64,000 nt of DNA, taken from NCBI GenBank assembly GCA_022601135.1, contig JAHZJB010000142.1:1-64000 (forward strand), given 5' to 3'. How positions within the stretch are numbered: position 1 is the first letter of the stretch; every line of letters starts with the position of its first letter. Origin of the DNA: Actinomycetes bacterium. Lineage in GTDB: Bacteria; Actinomycetota; Actinomycetes; Mycobacteriales; Mycobacteriaceae. The notes under the pieces were generated by a model. The model was not told the DNA's origin. It worked only from the letters and a program-made list of their open reading frames with translations, and searched no databases. This document shows, in pieces, positions 54,763-63,138 of this stretch. Position numbers and translations under genes: made by a program.

Positions 54763-56585
54763 TCCCCACGGCGCTGGGTAAGTGGGGGCTGCTGCCGATC
54801 TTGGCGCCGTTGGCTGCGGCGACGATTCTCGGGTTGGCCGCGCTGGTGCTGAACCGCTCGACGGCGACCAACGGTGAGCGGCTGCTGGCCGGAGCGGTGA
54901 CGTGGGTCGCAGTGGTCGCAGCCGGGGTGCGGATACTGGGGGCCGCCGGTGCCCTCAACATTCCGGTTTTGGCCGGATCCGCTGTTGTGGTGGCGGTGTG
55001 CGTCGGGGTTGCGGTGTGGGTTCGCGCCGTGCCAGTGCCCGTGCCGGTGCCTCGGCGGTGGCCGGTCAGCGTCGCCACGGCCCCGGTGTTGGTAGTGGCG
55101 ACAATTGCTTTGGCCATCGCCGGCGCCGCCGCCTACCTGCTGCCGGTGTGGCAGTGGGATGCACTCGGCTATCACTTGCCCTACGTGAACTTCGCTTTGC
55201 AGGACGGCACGCTGGCCAGCGTGCCCCCCGGGGTCCCCTATCTGTCGACCTACCCAAAGGTGGTGGAGGACACCTTTATCGCCTGGCGGGCAATGCTTCC
55301 CGATGATTCTCTGGTCGACCTTGCCCAGCTGCCGTTCGGATTGCTTGGTGCGTTGGCGATTTCAGTGATCGCCCGGCGCCTGGGAGCCCGCAGCGACGCG
55401 GCCGCCGCCGCGGGTGCGGTGTGGCTGACGCTGCCGGCGGTGTTACTGCAGCTGCCGACGAACTACGTCGATGTTGCCTCGGCTGCTCTGGCGCTCAGTG
55501 CCGTTGCGTTCCTGCTCGGTCCGGCCGAGCGGGGACGGCTGCTGCTCGCAGCGGTGCCCCTGGGTCTTTTCCTGGGTTCCAAGCCCAGCGCCGGGCTTGC
55601 CGTCGTGTTGCTGTTCGCCGCCCTCACCCTCGTGGCGATCCGGGCCCGGCTGACCAGCGTGGTGCCGCTAGCGGGACTGTTGGTGATGTTGTTGGGAGCC
55701 GAAACATACCTGAGAAACATTGTGCACAAGGGCAACCCGGTGTGGCCGGTGGCTATCGAGCTGGGGCCTGTGCACCTGCCAGGTGAGTCCAGCATTGCCG
55801 GGTTGCTGGCGGCCGGGGCCGCTGCGCCACGCACCCACGGCAACGTGGTCGAGCGGGTGATCGGTTCATGGTCGGTGATCTGGCCGCAGGTGCCGGTTTT
55901 CGACATGCGCGTCGGCGGGCTCGGGATCGTGGTTCTGGTGGCCTTGCCGGTGGCTGTGGTGCACCTGTTTCGGCACTGCCGCGGCCTGGATGCGCTGGTG
56001 CTGGGGTTGATCGTGGTGGCGACGCTGGCGACACCGGAACCCGCAGTGGCGCGTTTCGTGCTGGCGTTCGCCGGCCTGGTGCTGGCCGCCGCCGCGCCGG
56101 CGACAGAGTGGTTCCGGGATCGACGGTGGTCCCACATTCTGGTTTTCGGGTTGGTTGCTGCCGGTGCTGCCCAGAACGTCGTGGCCGCCTATCCGGGGTT
56201 GCGCGGCGAGGGCCCGGCGCTTGGCGCCTATCTGGATATGACCGACGCGCAGCGGCGGCGCGCCGTGGGTGCCGCCGGACCGCCGGGGCCCTTCGTGGAT
56301 GCGGTGGAGGCCATGCGCCCCGGCCAGATTGCGGTGTTCGACGGGTCGGTGGAACTCCCGTACCGGGTGTGGCCCTATGACCTGTCGACAGCGGCTCAAC
56401 GAATCCCCGACGAGGCCACGGTTGACGACATAGAGCTGCTGCTCGGCGACGAGCGCATTGCGCTGTTGTTGGTCGGTACTGCCAGCCCGACCGCGCAGGT
56501 CGTTCGCGACCATCCGGGGAGCTTCAGGTGGCTGTTCGACTGCCCGGCCACGGCCTGCGCGGTGTACGTCAAGCGCGCGCCGTGA
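54759..56585 (+). CDS. Multi-pass membrane protein, GT-C glycosyltransferase-like
   Basis: 608 residues. About twelve membrane helices in residues 5-480 and a short soluble C-terminal domain (about 490-608: AVFDGSVELPYRVWPYD, DDIELLLGDERIALLLVG). The first loop has QWDALGYHLPYVNFAL (about 135-150), with an Asp followed by a Tyr-His, as in GT-C enzymes using polyprenyl-phosphate sugars. It overlaps the GT2 gene by ATGA, so the pair likely builds one glycan or glycolipid. Assignment as a transferase is an inference. Confidence 0.68.
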   Translation: MIPTALGKWGLLPILAPLAAATILGLAALVLNRSTATNGERLLAGAVTWVAVVAAGVRILGAAGALNIPVLAGSAVVVAVCVGVAVWVRAVPVPVPVPRRWPVSVATAPVLVVATIALAIAGAAAYLLPVWQWDALGYHLPYVNFALQDGTLASVPPGVPYLSTYPKVVEDTFIAWRAMLPDDSLVDLAQLPFGLLGALAISVIARRLGARSDAAAAAGAVWLTLPAVLLQLPTNYVDVASAALALSAVAFLLGPAERGRLLLAAVPLGLFLGSKPSAGLAVVLLFAALTLVAIRARLTSVVPLAGLLVMLLGAETYLRNIVHKGNPVWPVAIELGPVHLPGESSIAGLLAAGAAAPRTHGNVVERVIGSWSVIWPQVPVFDMRVGGLGIVVLVALPVAVVHLFRHCRGLDALVLGLIVVATLATPEPAVARFVLAFAGLVLAAAAPATEWFRDRRWSHILVFGLVAAGAAQNVVAAYPGLRGEGPALGAYLDMTDAQRRRAVGAAGPPGPFVDAVEAMRPGQIAVFDGSVELPYRVWPYDLSTAAQRIPDEATVDDIELLLGDERIALLLVGTASPTAQVVRDHPGSFRWLFDCPATACAVYVKRAP

Positions 56586-56659
56586 TACACCCATGCCAGA
56601 TGTGGCCAACTCCGTGCTCAACAGTGCCTGCGCTTGGTTGGCGCCAGGGGTGGCCTCGC

Positions 56660-57301
56660 TCAGCGCAACATGGCGACGGTGGCTTCGGTCAGGGTGTCTT
56701 CGAGGTGCGGGAGGTTGGACTGGGTGCCGGCTCTGACCTCGCGGCCCACTAATTCGGTGATCCCGCCGACCAATGCGACGTAGTGGCCGTCTGGTCGTTC
56801 CTGCCCACTTCCGTAGTGCACATCGATCTCCTTCATCAGTGCGGCGAACCCGTCAAGATATCTATCGCGCAATTCGATACCGGCTTGGCCCGCCGCCGGG
56901 AGCTCCAGCATCCAGGCGCGGGTGTGGTCGGGTTCCTGTGCGCACCTTTGGAGGTAGGCGCGGCTGATCGTCCGCAACACCGTTTCCAGCGAACCGTCGG
57001 TCACCTCGGCCATGGCCTGGGCGATGTGGGCGGTGATCAATTCGCGGCCTGTTTCGATGGCGGCCAGGAAGCAGTCCTGCTTGCCGTCGAACTCCCGGTA
57101 CATGACCGTGCGCGACACCCGGGCCCGTTCGACGATGTCGGTGATGGTGGTCGCTCGATAGCCCTTGTCGGCGACGGCCGAGATGACCGCCCGCATCAGC
57201 CGTGAGCGGTGGTGGGCGGCGACGTCGGGTGGATCCAGGCTGGCCCGTCCGCGGGGGAGGCCGCGGGCCGATTTGGGGAAGGACCCCGACAGTGCGCTCA
57301 C
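56660..57301 (-). CDS. TetR family transcriptional regulator
   Basis: 213 residues. HTH at about 35-75: KGYRATTITDIVERARVSRT, then VMYREFDGKQDCFLAAI. The C-terminal ligand domain is all-helical. The frame is open to 57574, but GTG 57301 gives the usual TetR length and a clean divergent promoter; the extension crosses the P450 promoter. It probably represses the divergent P450-ferredoxin operon and itself through the 16-bp palindrome at 57342-57357. Confidence 0.85.
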   Translation of the reverse strand: MSALSGSFPKSARGLPRGRASLDPPDVAAHHRSRLMRAVISAVADKGYRATTITDIVERARVSRTVMYREFDGKQDCFLAAIETGRELITAHIAQAMAEVTDGSLETVLRTISRAYLQRCAQEPDHTRAWMLELPAAGQAGIELRDRYLDGFAALMKEIDVHYGSGQERPDGHYVALVGGITELVGREVRAGTQSNLPHLEDTLTEATVAMLR

Positions 57302-57341
57302 CCCAGGGACAGTACGCCGTCGGGACGGCTTGCCTTTTAAA

Positions 57342-57357
57342 AGTACGATATCGTACT
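57342..57357 (+). promoter_or_regulatory. Perfect 16-bp palindrome, TetR operator
   Basis: AGTACGATATCGTACT is identical to its reverse complement. It sits 40 bases from the TetR start and 44 from the P450 start, beside an AT-rich TTTTAAAA. Perfect palindromes of this size in divergent TetR promoters are typical autoregulatory operators. Confidence 0.8.
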
Positions 57358-57401
57358 CTAGAGTTACAGCCCCGAGAATCCGATCACACCCGGGAGTCGC
57401 A

Positions 57402-58769
57402 ATGAGCACCGTTTCTCCGACGACATCGCAGGTCACAAACTTGGACACGCTGCCTCGGCCGAGGTCTTCGGCCGCGGCGTGGGTCAAGTTGTTCGTCGCA
57501 CCCGAATCCGCTCGGCAGCAGTTCGCGGCGCTTGGTAAGCGGTTCGTGCTGGATGTTCCGCTGATGCCGACCATGTTCTGGACAACGTCGCCCGACGACG
57601 TCCGAGCGGTGTTTCAGGACAAGACTCGAGCGTTGTCATTCGGCACCGCACTGCGGCGGATGGCACCGCACGAGGTCGTCTTCGGTGAACGGATCATGAC
57701 GTGGTGGGCCAGCGACAACCACACCGAAGTGCGCCGCAAGGTCACCCCGGCGTTCATGGGCAAGGCGTTACAGGGCTATCAACCTGCGATGGAAGAGGTG
57801 GCCCGCCGCATGACGCGGGAATTGCCGACCGACCGACCGATCCGGTTTCATTCTTACGCAAGGACTTTGGCGCGCGAGGTGATCATGTCGGTCGTCTTCG
57901 GCGTCACCGAACCCCGGCGCCGCAAAGAGCTGTCCGAACGCATGGACGAACTCGACCGCCTCGCCGGATCGCGGGGAATGGCGGCACGGTATGCCGCGGC
58001 CATGGTTTCACGCGGGCGCTGGCTGCCGTTTCCTGCGCTCGACCGGGTGCTTGACGGCCTCGATCGCGTAACCTACGAGGAGATCGCCGCGCGACGAGGC
58101 CGGACCGGCGAGGATGAGCGCCGCGATTGTCTGGCGATGTTCCTCAGGATTCAACAGGCGGACGAGCAAGGCCTGATGGACGACGAAATGATCGCCGGAT
58201 TCCAGCGTCTGCTCCTGGTCGCGGGAAACGACACCACCGCCGCGACGCTGTCCTGGGTTGCCGAACGATTGGTCCGGCACCCAGAAGTGTTGGCCCGTCT
58301 GGAGGAATCCGTGGCCGGCGGCGACGACAGCTATTTGGATGCCGTGATCACCGAAACCCTGCGACTGCGTCCCACCATTCCCTTCACCGCACGCATGGTG
58401 AACCGCAACATCGTCATCAACGACGTCTATCTGCCGCGGGGATCCATGGTGTTTTTGTACATCAACGGTATTCATCGTGACGGCGACCTGTATGAGGCGC
58501 CCGACGAGTTCCGGCCAGAGCGATTCCTGGAAGCCCAACCCGACCCGTACCACTGGTTGCCGTTCGGCGGTGGCATCAACCGTTGCCTCGGTGGGCACAT
58601 GGCCATGTTCGAAGCGCGGGAGCTGCTGCGCACGATCCTGCGCGAATTGACATTCGTCACAGACGGATCGGTAGCCGAGGCGCAACAGGCGCAGACCGTC
58701 TTGCTGCTGCCGAAAAAGCGGGCCACGGTGACCCTCCGCAGGCGATCAAGAGCTGCAGATCAATCGTGA
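57402..58769 (+). CDS. Cytochrome P450
   Basis: 455 residues. I-helix oxygen-binding motif LVAGNDTTAATLSW, ExxR in VITETLRLRP, and the heme loop LPFGGGINRCLGGHMA with proximal Cys395. It hydroxylates an unknown substrate using electrons from the adjacent ferredoxin. Sequence type resembles mycobacterial CYP135/138-like enzymes more than CYP125/142. ATG 57402 is 7 bases after CGGGAG. The TGA overlaps the ferredoxin GTG by GTGA. Confidence 0.93.
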   Translation: MSTVSPTTSQVTNLDTLPRPRSSAAAWVKLFVAPESARQQFAALGKRFVLDVPLMPTMFWTTSPDDVRAVFQDKTRALSFGTALRRMAPHEVVFGERIMTWWASDNHTEVRRKVTPAFMGKALQGYQPAMEEVARRMTRELPTDRPIRFHSYARTLAREVIMSVVFGVTEPRRRKELSERMDELDRLAGSRGMAARYAAAMVSRGRWLPFPALDRVLDGLDRVTYEEIAARRGRTGEDERRDCLAMFLRIQQADEQGLMDDEMIAGFQRLLLVAGNDTTAATLSWVAERLVRHPEVLARLEESVAGGDDSYLDAVITETLRLRPTIPFTARMVNRNIVINDVYLPRGSMVFLYINGIHRDGDLYEAPDEFRPERFLEAQPDPYHWLPFGGGINRCLGGHMAMFEARELLRTILRELTFVTDGSVAEAQQAQTVLLLPKKRATVTLRRRSRAADQS

Positions 58770-58984
58770 GCGACAACGCCTTTCGGGCCACCGTCGACCC
58801 GCAGCTGTGCATGGGGTCAGGCACCTGCATCGCGGTAGCTCCCCGGCTATTCGCCATGAGTGACGACGGGACCGCTCAACCACGGCGACTGGTCCCCGAC
58901 AGCCCTGAACAGCTCAACCTAGCAATCTCGCGCTGCCCCACCGGCGCCATTCAGGCAGAACAGGTTACGTCGCACCGACAATAG
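58766..58984 (+). CDS. P450-associated ferredoxin
   Basis: 72 residues, ferredoxin of the mycobacterial CYP-partner type. Cysteines are C15 and C21 (LCMGSGTC) and C57 (SRCPTGAI), a three-Cys set that fits a [3Fe-4S] cluster, with Ser18 at the position of the variable ligand. It passes electrons to the upstream P450; no reductase gene is nearby. The GTG start overlaps the P450 stop. Confidence 0.92.
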   Translation: MSDNAFRATVDPQLCMGSGTCIAVAPRLFAMSDDGTAQPRRLVPDSPEQLNLAISRCPTGAIQAEQVTSHRQ

Positions 58985-59017
58985 GCTGATCTGCTCCATG
59001 AGTTCGCCCGTTGCGGT

Positions 59018-61027
59018 TCAACCCAGTACCGGGAAGCTGCGGCGTTTGGCGTCATGTGACGTTGTGATGTCGGTGATGATCTTGTCGGCCGTGCGATCGG
59101 CGAGCGCCATGATGCTCAGCATCGGGTTCGTGCCGGATGACGTTGGGAAGGCGCTGCCGTCGCCGATCCACACACCGGGTGTGTCGTGCAGCTGCCCGTT
59201 CGGGTCGGCGACGCTGGTCTGCGGGTCGACGCCCATGCGGCAGCTGCCCATCTGGTGGGCCGAGAACATCCGGTATCCGCCGGCGCCAAACCGAAGCGAC
59301 TGCGCGTTGGCGATGAACGTGTCGACGTCCTCGCCCTGTTGCCAGCTGGGCAATCCGTCTGCGAGCACGAAGATCTGCTCGGCGCCGGCCGCGTGGTGGG
59401 CGCGCACCATCGCGTCTACTCCAGCGCGCAGGTTGGCCACGTCGATCGGATCGGTGACCGAGTAGGTCACGGCGGCGCGACCGTCCTCGTCGATGGTCAC
59501 TTCGCCGGAACCGTGATCACGCATGATCGCGATTGCCCAGGAGATCTTGGACAGGCCGCCCATCACGGTTTTGTGATCGATGCCGCTGGTGTAGGGAATG
59601 AAAGCCGAAGCTGAGGCGGTAGTGAACTGCGGCGCCTGGATCAGGAACCCGTAGCCGTGCTCGGGGTGTTCGAACTGTTCGATGCAGGCGGTCATGCAGG
59701 CTCCCCACCAGGCTTGTTGGTCTTCGGCGAACGTGCTGATGGCTGCGATGACCGGGTGCAGCCGGAGGTTTTTTCCTACTGCCGGACCGCCGATACCGGA
59801 CCGGAGCAGAAGCGCGGGTGCCTCGAGTGCGCCGCAGGCGACGACAACTCGCGGTGCATGGACGGTGACAGTGGCGACGGCCCCGTTCGGGTCGGTGTAG
59901 GTGGCGGCCACACCGGCGGCGCAGCCGTCGTCGTCGAGGAGGATCTGCTGGGCCGCTGTCCGCACCAGGATCTGGGCGCCGGCGTCGAAGGCGTCCTGGA
60001 GGTAGGTCTTCATGGTGCCCTGCTTGGAACCGGTGGGGTCGCCGAATCCCAAGTAGCCGGAGGTATCTGGCGAATAGCTGGCTTCATCTGTATTGCGAGC
60101 CAGTCGGGTGAAGGCCCACCCGAGCTTGGCCGCCGCGTCCCGGAGTCGCTGGTTGGGGCCGTTGAAGTCCGAGCACTTGTCATTGACCGACATTCGTGCC
60201 GAAACCGCGTCGAGGTGGCGGTCGAACTCCACGCCATCGACTCCGTCTAGGCCGTGGTCCTGCGCCCATTCCTGCCGTACCCAGGGGCGGGTGCGCAGGC
60301 AGTTGGTCCAGTTGATGGTGGTGCCCCCGCCCAATCCGGCGCCGGCCTGCAGAGTGAGGTTCATGTCCGCGGTCGGCGTTGGTCCGCCCCGCCAGAAACT
60401 GTTGCGGTAGGCGTGCAACTCGATCTGGTCGAAGTCTTCTTCGTCGAAGTAGCCGCCGGCTTCGAGAACCACCACGCGTTGGCCCGCTTGAGCGAGCCGG
60501 GCGGCGATCACTCCGCCACCGGCGCCGGAACCGACCACGACCACATCCGCGGTTAATTCGGTGTCGCCGTCGGGGATGACCGGAACGATCGTCTTGGTGC
60601 CGGTCGGTCGCTGGACTGCTGGCCCGGGGTAGCCGAACTGCTCCCACATCGGATTGCGGCCGGTCGCATGGTCGGTCAGGCCGTAGCTATACATCAGAAT
60701 GAGTTTGGTCAGGACACCCACCCCGGTGGCGGCCGCCGGTCCGGATTGCGCGGTGGCGGTCAACAAATCCTCCCGCGACTGCTGTGATGCAGTCACCAGC
60801 CCATGCGCGTCGAGCACGTCGATCAGTCCGAGCAGGGCATCGCGCTGTTCGTCCGGCATGGTGTCGAGCGCACCGATGATTCCCTGGTCGGCGCCAAGAT
60901 CGCTGCCCGAGCGGGCCCAGAACCCGTGGGGGTCCTCGGCTCGGTTGATCGACGGTACGACGGTGTCGCACAGCGCCTTCAGTGCCTCACGGCGCTGGTC
61001 GGTGATCCAGGTGGGATCGGTCTTCAT
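59018..61027 (-). CDS. GMC family FAD-dependent oxidoreductase
   Basis: 669 residues. An N-terminal helical domain (about 1-120) precedes the FAD motif VVVGSGAGGGVIAARLA (about 160-176) and GAGLGGGTTINWTN. Near the end come SAHQMGSCRMG (active-site His) and SGTNPMLSIMALADRTAD. Length and the helical front match long-chain alcohol oxidase-type GMC enzymes, which oxidise a primary alcohol to an aldehyde. ATG 61027 (MKTDPTWITDQRR) has GGAAC upstream. 74 bases downstream of the aldehyde dehydrogenase gene in the same direction. Confidence 0.85.
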   Translation of the reverse strand: MKTDPTWITDQRREALKALCDTVVPSINRAEDPHGFWARSGSDLGADQGIIGALDTMPDEQRDALLGLIDVLDAHGLVTASQQSREDLLTATAQSGPAAATGVGVLTKLILMYSYGLTDHATGRNPMWEQFGYPGPAVQRPTGTKTIVPVIPDGDTELTADVVVVGSGAGGGVIAARLAQAGQRVVVLEAGGYFDEEDFDQIELHAYRNSFWRGGPTPTADMNLTLQAGAGLGGGTTINWTNCLRTRPWVRQEWAQDHGLDGVDGVEFDRHLDAVSARMSVNDKCSDFNGPNQRLRDAAAKLGWAFTRLARNTDEASYSPDTSGYLGFGDPTGSKQGTMKTYLQDAFDAGAQILVRTAAQQILLDDDGCAAGVAATYTDPNGAVATVTVHAPRVVVACGALEAPALLLRSGIGGPAVGKNLRLHPVIAAISTFAEDQQAWWGACMTACIEQFEHPEHGYGFLIQAPQFTTASASAFIPYTSGIDHKTVMGGLSKISWAIAIMRDHGSGEVTIDEDGRAAVTYSVTDPIDVANLRAGVDAMVRAHHAAGAEQIFVLADGLPSWQQGEDVDTFIANAQSLRFGAGGYRMFSAHQMGSCRMGVDPQTSVADPNGQLHDTPGVWIGDGSAFPTSSGTNPMLSIMALADRTADKIITDITTSHDAKRRSFPVLG

Positions 61028-61101
61028 GGTCGGTTCCTTTCGGTGGTGCGGCGCACTCGGTGATAGTCGCGACGGGTCAGCAACGGGGTCAGTAACGGGA
61101 T

Positions 61102-62637
61102 TCAGCGCGGTCCTGGATACAGCCGGCGCAGCAATCGGCCTATGAGCCGGGTGCGGCGGGCCGAGTAGGGGTGCATGTGGATATCTCGGCGCGGATGAAA
61201 ACGCGAGATGAGCAGGGCCTGTTGACGGCAGTATTTGCGGATGCCGCCTGGGCCGTGGCGGTAACCCACCCCGGAGGCGGGCTTCGCCCCGCCCATCGGC
61301 AACTCCATTGCGGTGTAGTTCACCAACGCGTCGTTGATGGTGACCGCGCCCGCATTCACCCGGCGCGCCACATCTTCCGCTCGTGCTAGGTCCCGGGAGA
61401 ACACCGCCGCGCACAACCCATACTCTGAGTCGTTGGCAAGTTCGATCGCCTCGTCGGCGTCTGCGACCTTCATGATCGGAAGCGTCGGGCCGAAGGTTTC
61501 TTCGCGCATGCAGTCCATGCTGTGGTCGACGTCGACAAGCACGGTGGGTTCGAACCAGTACCCGTCGGTTCGCCCCCGGTGGCCCCCGGTGAGCACCGTC
61601 GCCCCGCGTTCACGGGCGTCGTTGACGTGGCGTTCGACGATGTCGACTTGCGGTGGGAAAGTGAGTGATCCGACATCGACACTGCCGGGACCGGTCGGCA
61701 CGCCCTGACGGATCGCCCGCACATTCTGGGTGACCCGCGCGACGAACTCGTCGTATACCGGTGCCTCGACATAGCAGCGTTCGATCGAGATGCAGGTCTG
61801 GCCGCAGTTGAACATCGAGTAGTAGGCGGCATGGTGGGCTGCGCGTTTGATGTCGGCGTCGGCCAGCACGATCATCGGGTCCTTCCCGCCGAGCTCAAGC
61901 GATGCCGGTATCAGTCGCTCGGCGGCGCGGACCGCGACCTTGCGACCGGTGGCGGTGGAACCGGTGAACATGATCATGTCGACCTCGTCGATGAGCGCCG
62001 CGCCGGTGGCGCCTGTCCCGGTTGCCACGGCGAACACGTCGTCGGGCAGTCCGCAGCTGGCCAGCCCCTCGGCGAGCAGAAGTGAGGTCAACGGAGTGAT
62101 CTCGGACGGCTTGAGAATCACACTGTTGCCGGCTGCCAGTGCTGGGATGCAGTCACCGAACGAGTTGGTCAACGGGTAGTTCCATGGCCCGATGACGCCG
62201 ATCAACCCTAGTGGGCGGTAGCGCTGAACAAGCCGCTTGCCCTTCACAAACACCGATGCTGACCGGATTCGCTGGTCGGCCAGATAGCGCGGAGCGTTGT
62301 CCGCCCAGAACCCGAACGCGGCTGCACCGTAGATGTGTTCGGCGATCTGCGCATCCTCATAGGATTTGCCGGTTTCCGAACAAATCATCTCGATGACCCG
62401 GTCGGCATTGTCGATCAACCAGCGCTGCATTCGTTTGAGTACCAGGGCGCGACCGCCGAAGCCCAACGCTTCCCAGCCCGGCTGTGCGGCCCGGCCACGC
62501 CGGGCCAGCTCGGCTACCTCTTGAGCGGACATGTCCGGCACGTACCCGATCACCTCGCCGGTAGCCGGATTCTCCACCGCGATCTGCGGCCGTTGGCCGT
62601 CATGATTGACAACTGGTTGTGTTGTCATGCTTTGCAT
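61102..62637 (-). CDS. Aldehyde dehydrogenase (NAD(P)-dependent)
   Basis: 511 residues. The catalytic Cys is in FNCGQTCISIERC and the general-base Glu in LELGGKDP; IGPWNYPL (Asn oxyanion) and FTGSTATGRK are also present. The protein carries a hydrophobic/basic C-terminal tail (RRDIHMHPYSARRTRLIGRLLRRLY) that could bind membranes, as in fatty aldehyde dehydrogenases. The start at 62637 follows AGGAGACG. It probably oxidises the aldehyde made by the GMC enzyme next door. Confidence 0.93.
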   Translation of the reverse strand: MQSMTTQPVVNHDGQRPQIAVENPATGEVIGYVPDMSAQEVAELARRGRAAQPGWEALGFGGRALVLKRMQRWLIDNADRVIEMICSETGKSYEDAQIAEHIYGAAAFGFWADNAPRYLADQRIRSASVFVKGKRLVQRYRPLGLIGVIGPWNYPLTNSFGDCIPALAAGNSVILKPSEITPLTSLLLAEGLASCGLPDDVFAVATGTGATGAALIDEVDMIMFTGSTATGRKVAVRAAERLIPASLELGGKDPMIVLADADIKRAAHHAAYYSMFNCGQTCISIERCYVEAPVYDEFVARVTQNVRAIRQGVPTGPGSVDVGSLTFPPQVDIVERHVNDARERGATVLTGGHRGRTDGYWFEPTVLVDVDHSMDCMREETFGPTLPIMKVADADEAIELANDSEYGLCAAVFSRDLARAEDVARRVNAGAVTINDALVNYTAMELPMGGAKPASGVGYRHGPGGIRKYCRQQALLISRFHPRRDIHMHPYSARRTRLIGRLLRRLYPGPR

Positions 62638-62711
62638 TTCGTCTCCTGGATAGTGTCCATTAGGGGGCACTGGTCGCGGCTGACAGCGGATACGGCGAGC
62701 GCGCCGGTAGG

Positions 62712-62915
62712 TCAATTGTTCGCCGCGGCGAATCGAATTTCTAGGGCACGTTCTTGGGTCGTCGACGAATGGTGTGGCGTCGTGGGGCTGCTCCGGTGGA
62801 GATTGCGCTTGGGTCGCTCTGCCACAAAGTGGATCGCAGATACTACGGCTGGGACGAGATGAGGAAGCAACACCAACGACAGAACCAGCATGCGTCTGAC
62901 GCCGGTACCGACCAT
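62712..62915 (-). CDS. Possible 67-residue membrane peptide
   Basis: ATG 62915 follows GGAAAGG by 12 bases and encodes one hydrophobic helix (MLVLSLVLLPHLVPAVVSAI) and a basic Ser/Thr/His-rich tail. It lies 74 bases upstream of the aldehyde dehydrogenase gene and runs the same way. The third-codon-position bias is weaker than in neighbours and no family is recognised, so it may be chance. The rest of the 62638-63138 gap shows no gene. Confidence 0.3.
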   Translation of the reverse strand: MVGTGVRRMLVLSLVLLPHLVPAVVSAIHFVAERPKRNLHRSSPTTPHHSSTTQERALEIRFAAANN

Positions 62916-63126
62916 GATGCACTGACCTTTCCCGGCGAGGCGGGGTCGTTGGAACGGGGCTAGTCGAGATGCTCGGCATCCCGCACTGCCCTGAAAGCTA
63001 CGGCGGCGGAGGCGCCGATACGACGTCCCGAAACGACCAAACTGGCCCACGCCGTTGTCCCCGGAGGACAAATCGGCCGCCCAGGCCGGCGCCCGCAAAT
63101 CACGGCACGGTTTCACCCGTGCGATC

Positions 63127-63132
63127 TAGGGT
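63127..63132 (+). promoter_or_regulatory. Putative -10 box (TAGGGT) of the PucR-type regulator
   Basis: TAGGGT ends 6 bases before ATG 63139 and only 3 before ATG 63136, which favours 63139 as the leaderless start. Confidence 0.4.
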
Positions 63133-63138
63133 CGGATG

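Noticed and set aside
61077..61099. GTCAGYAACGGG repeated twice between the GMC and aldehyde dehydrogenase genes
   Set aside because: Only two imperfect 12-bp copies within a transcribed spacer, so chance is likely.
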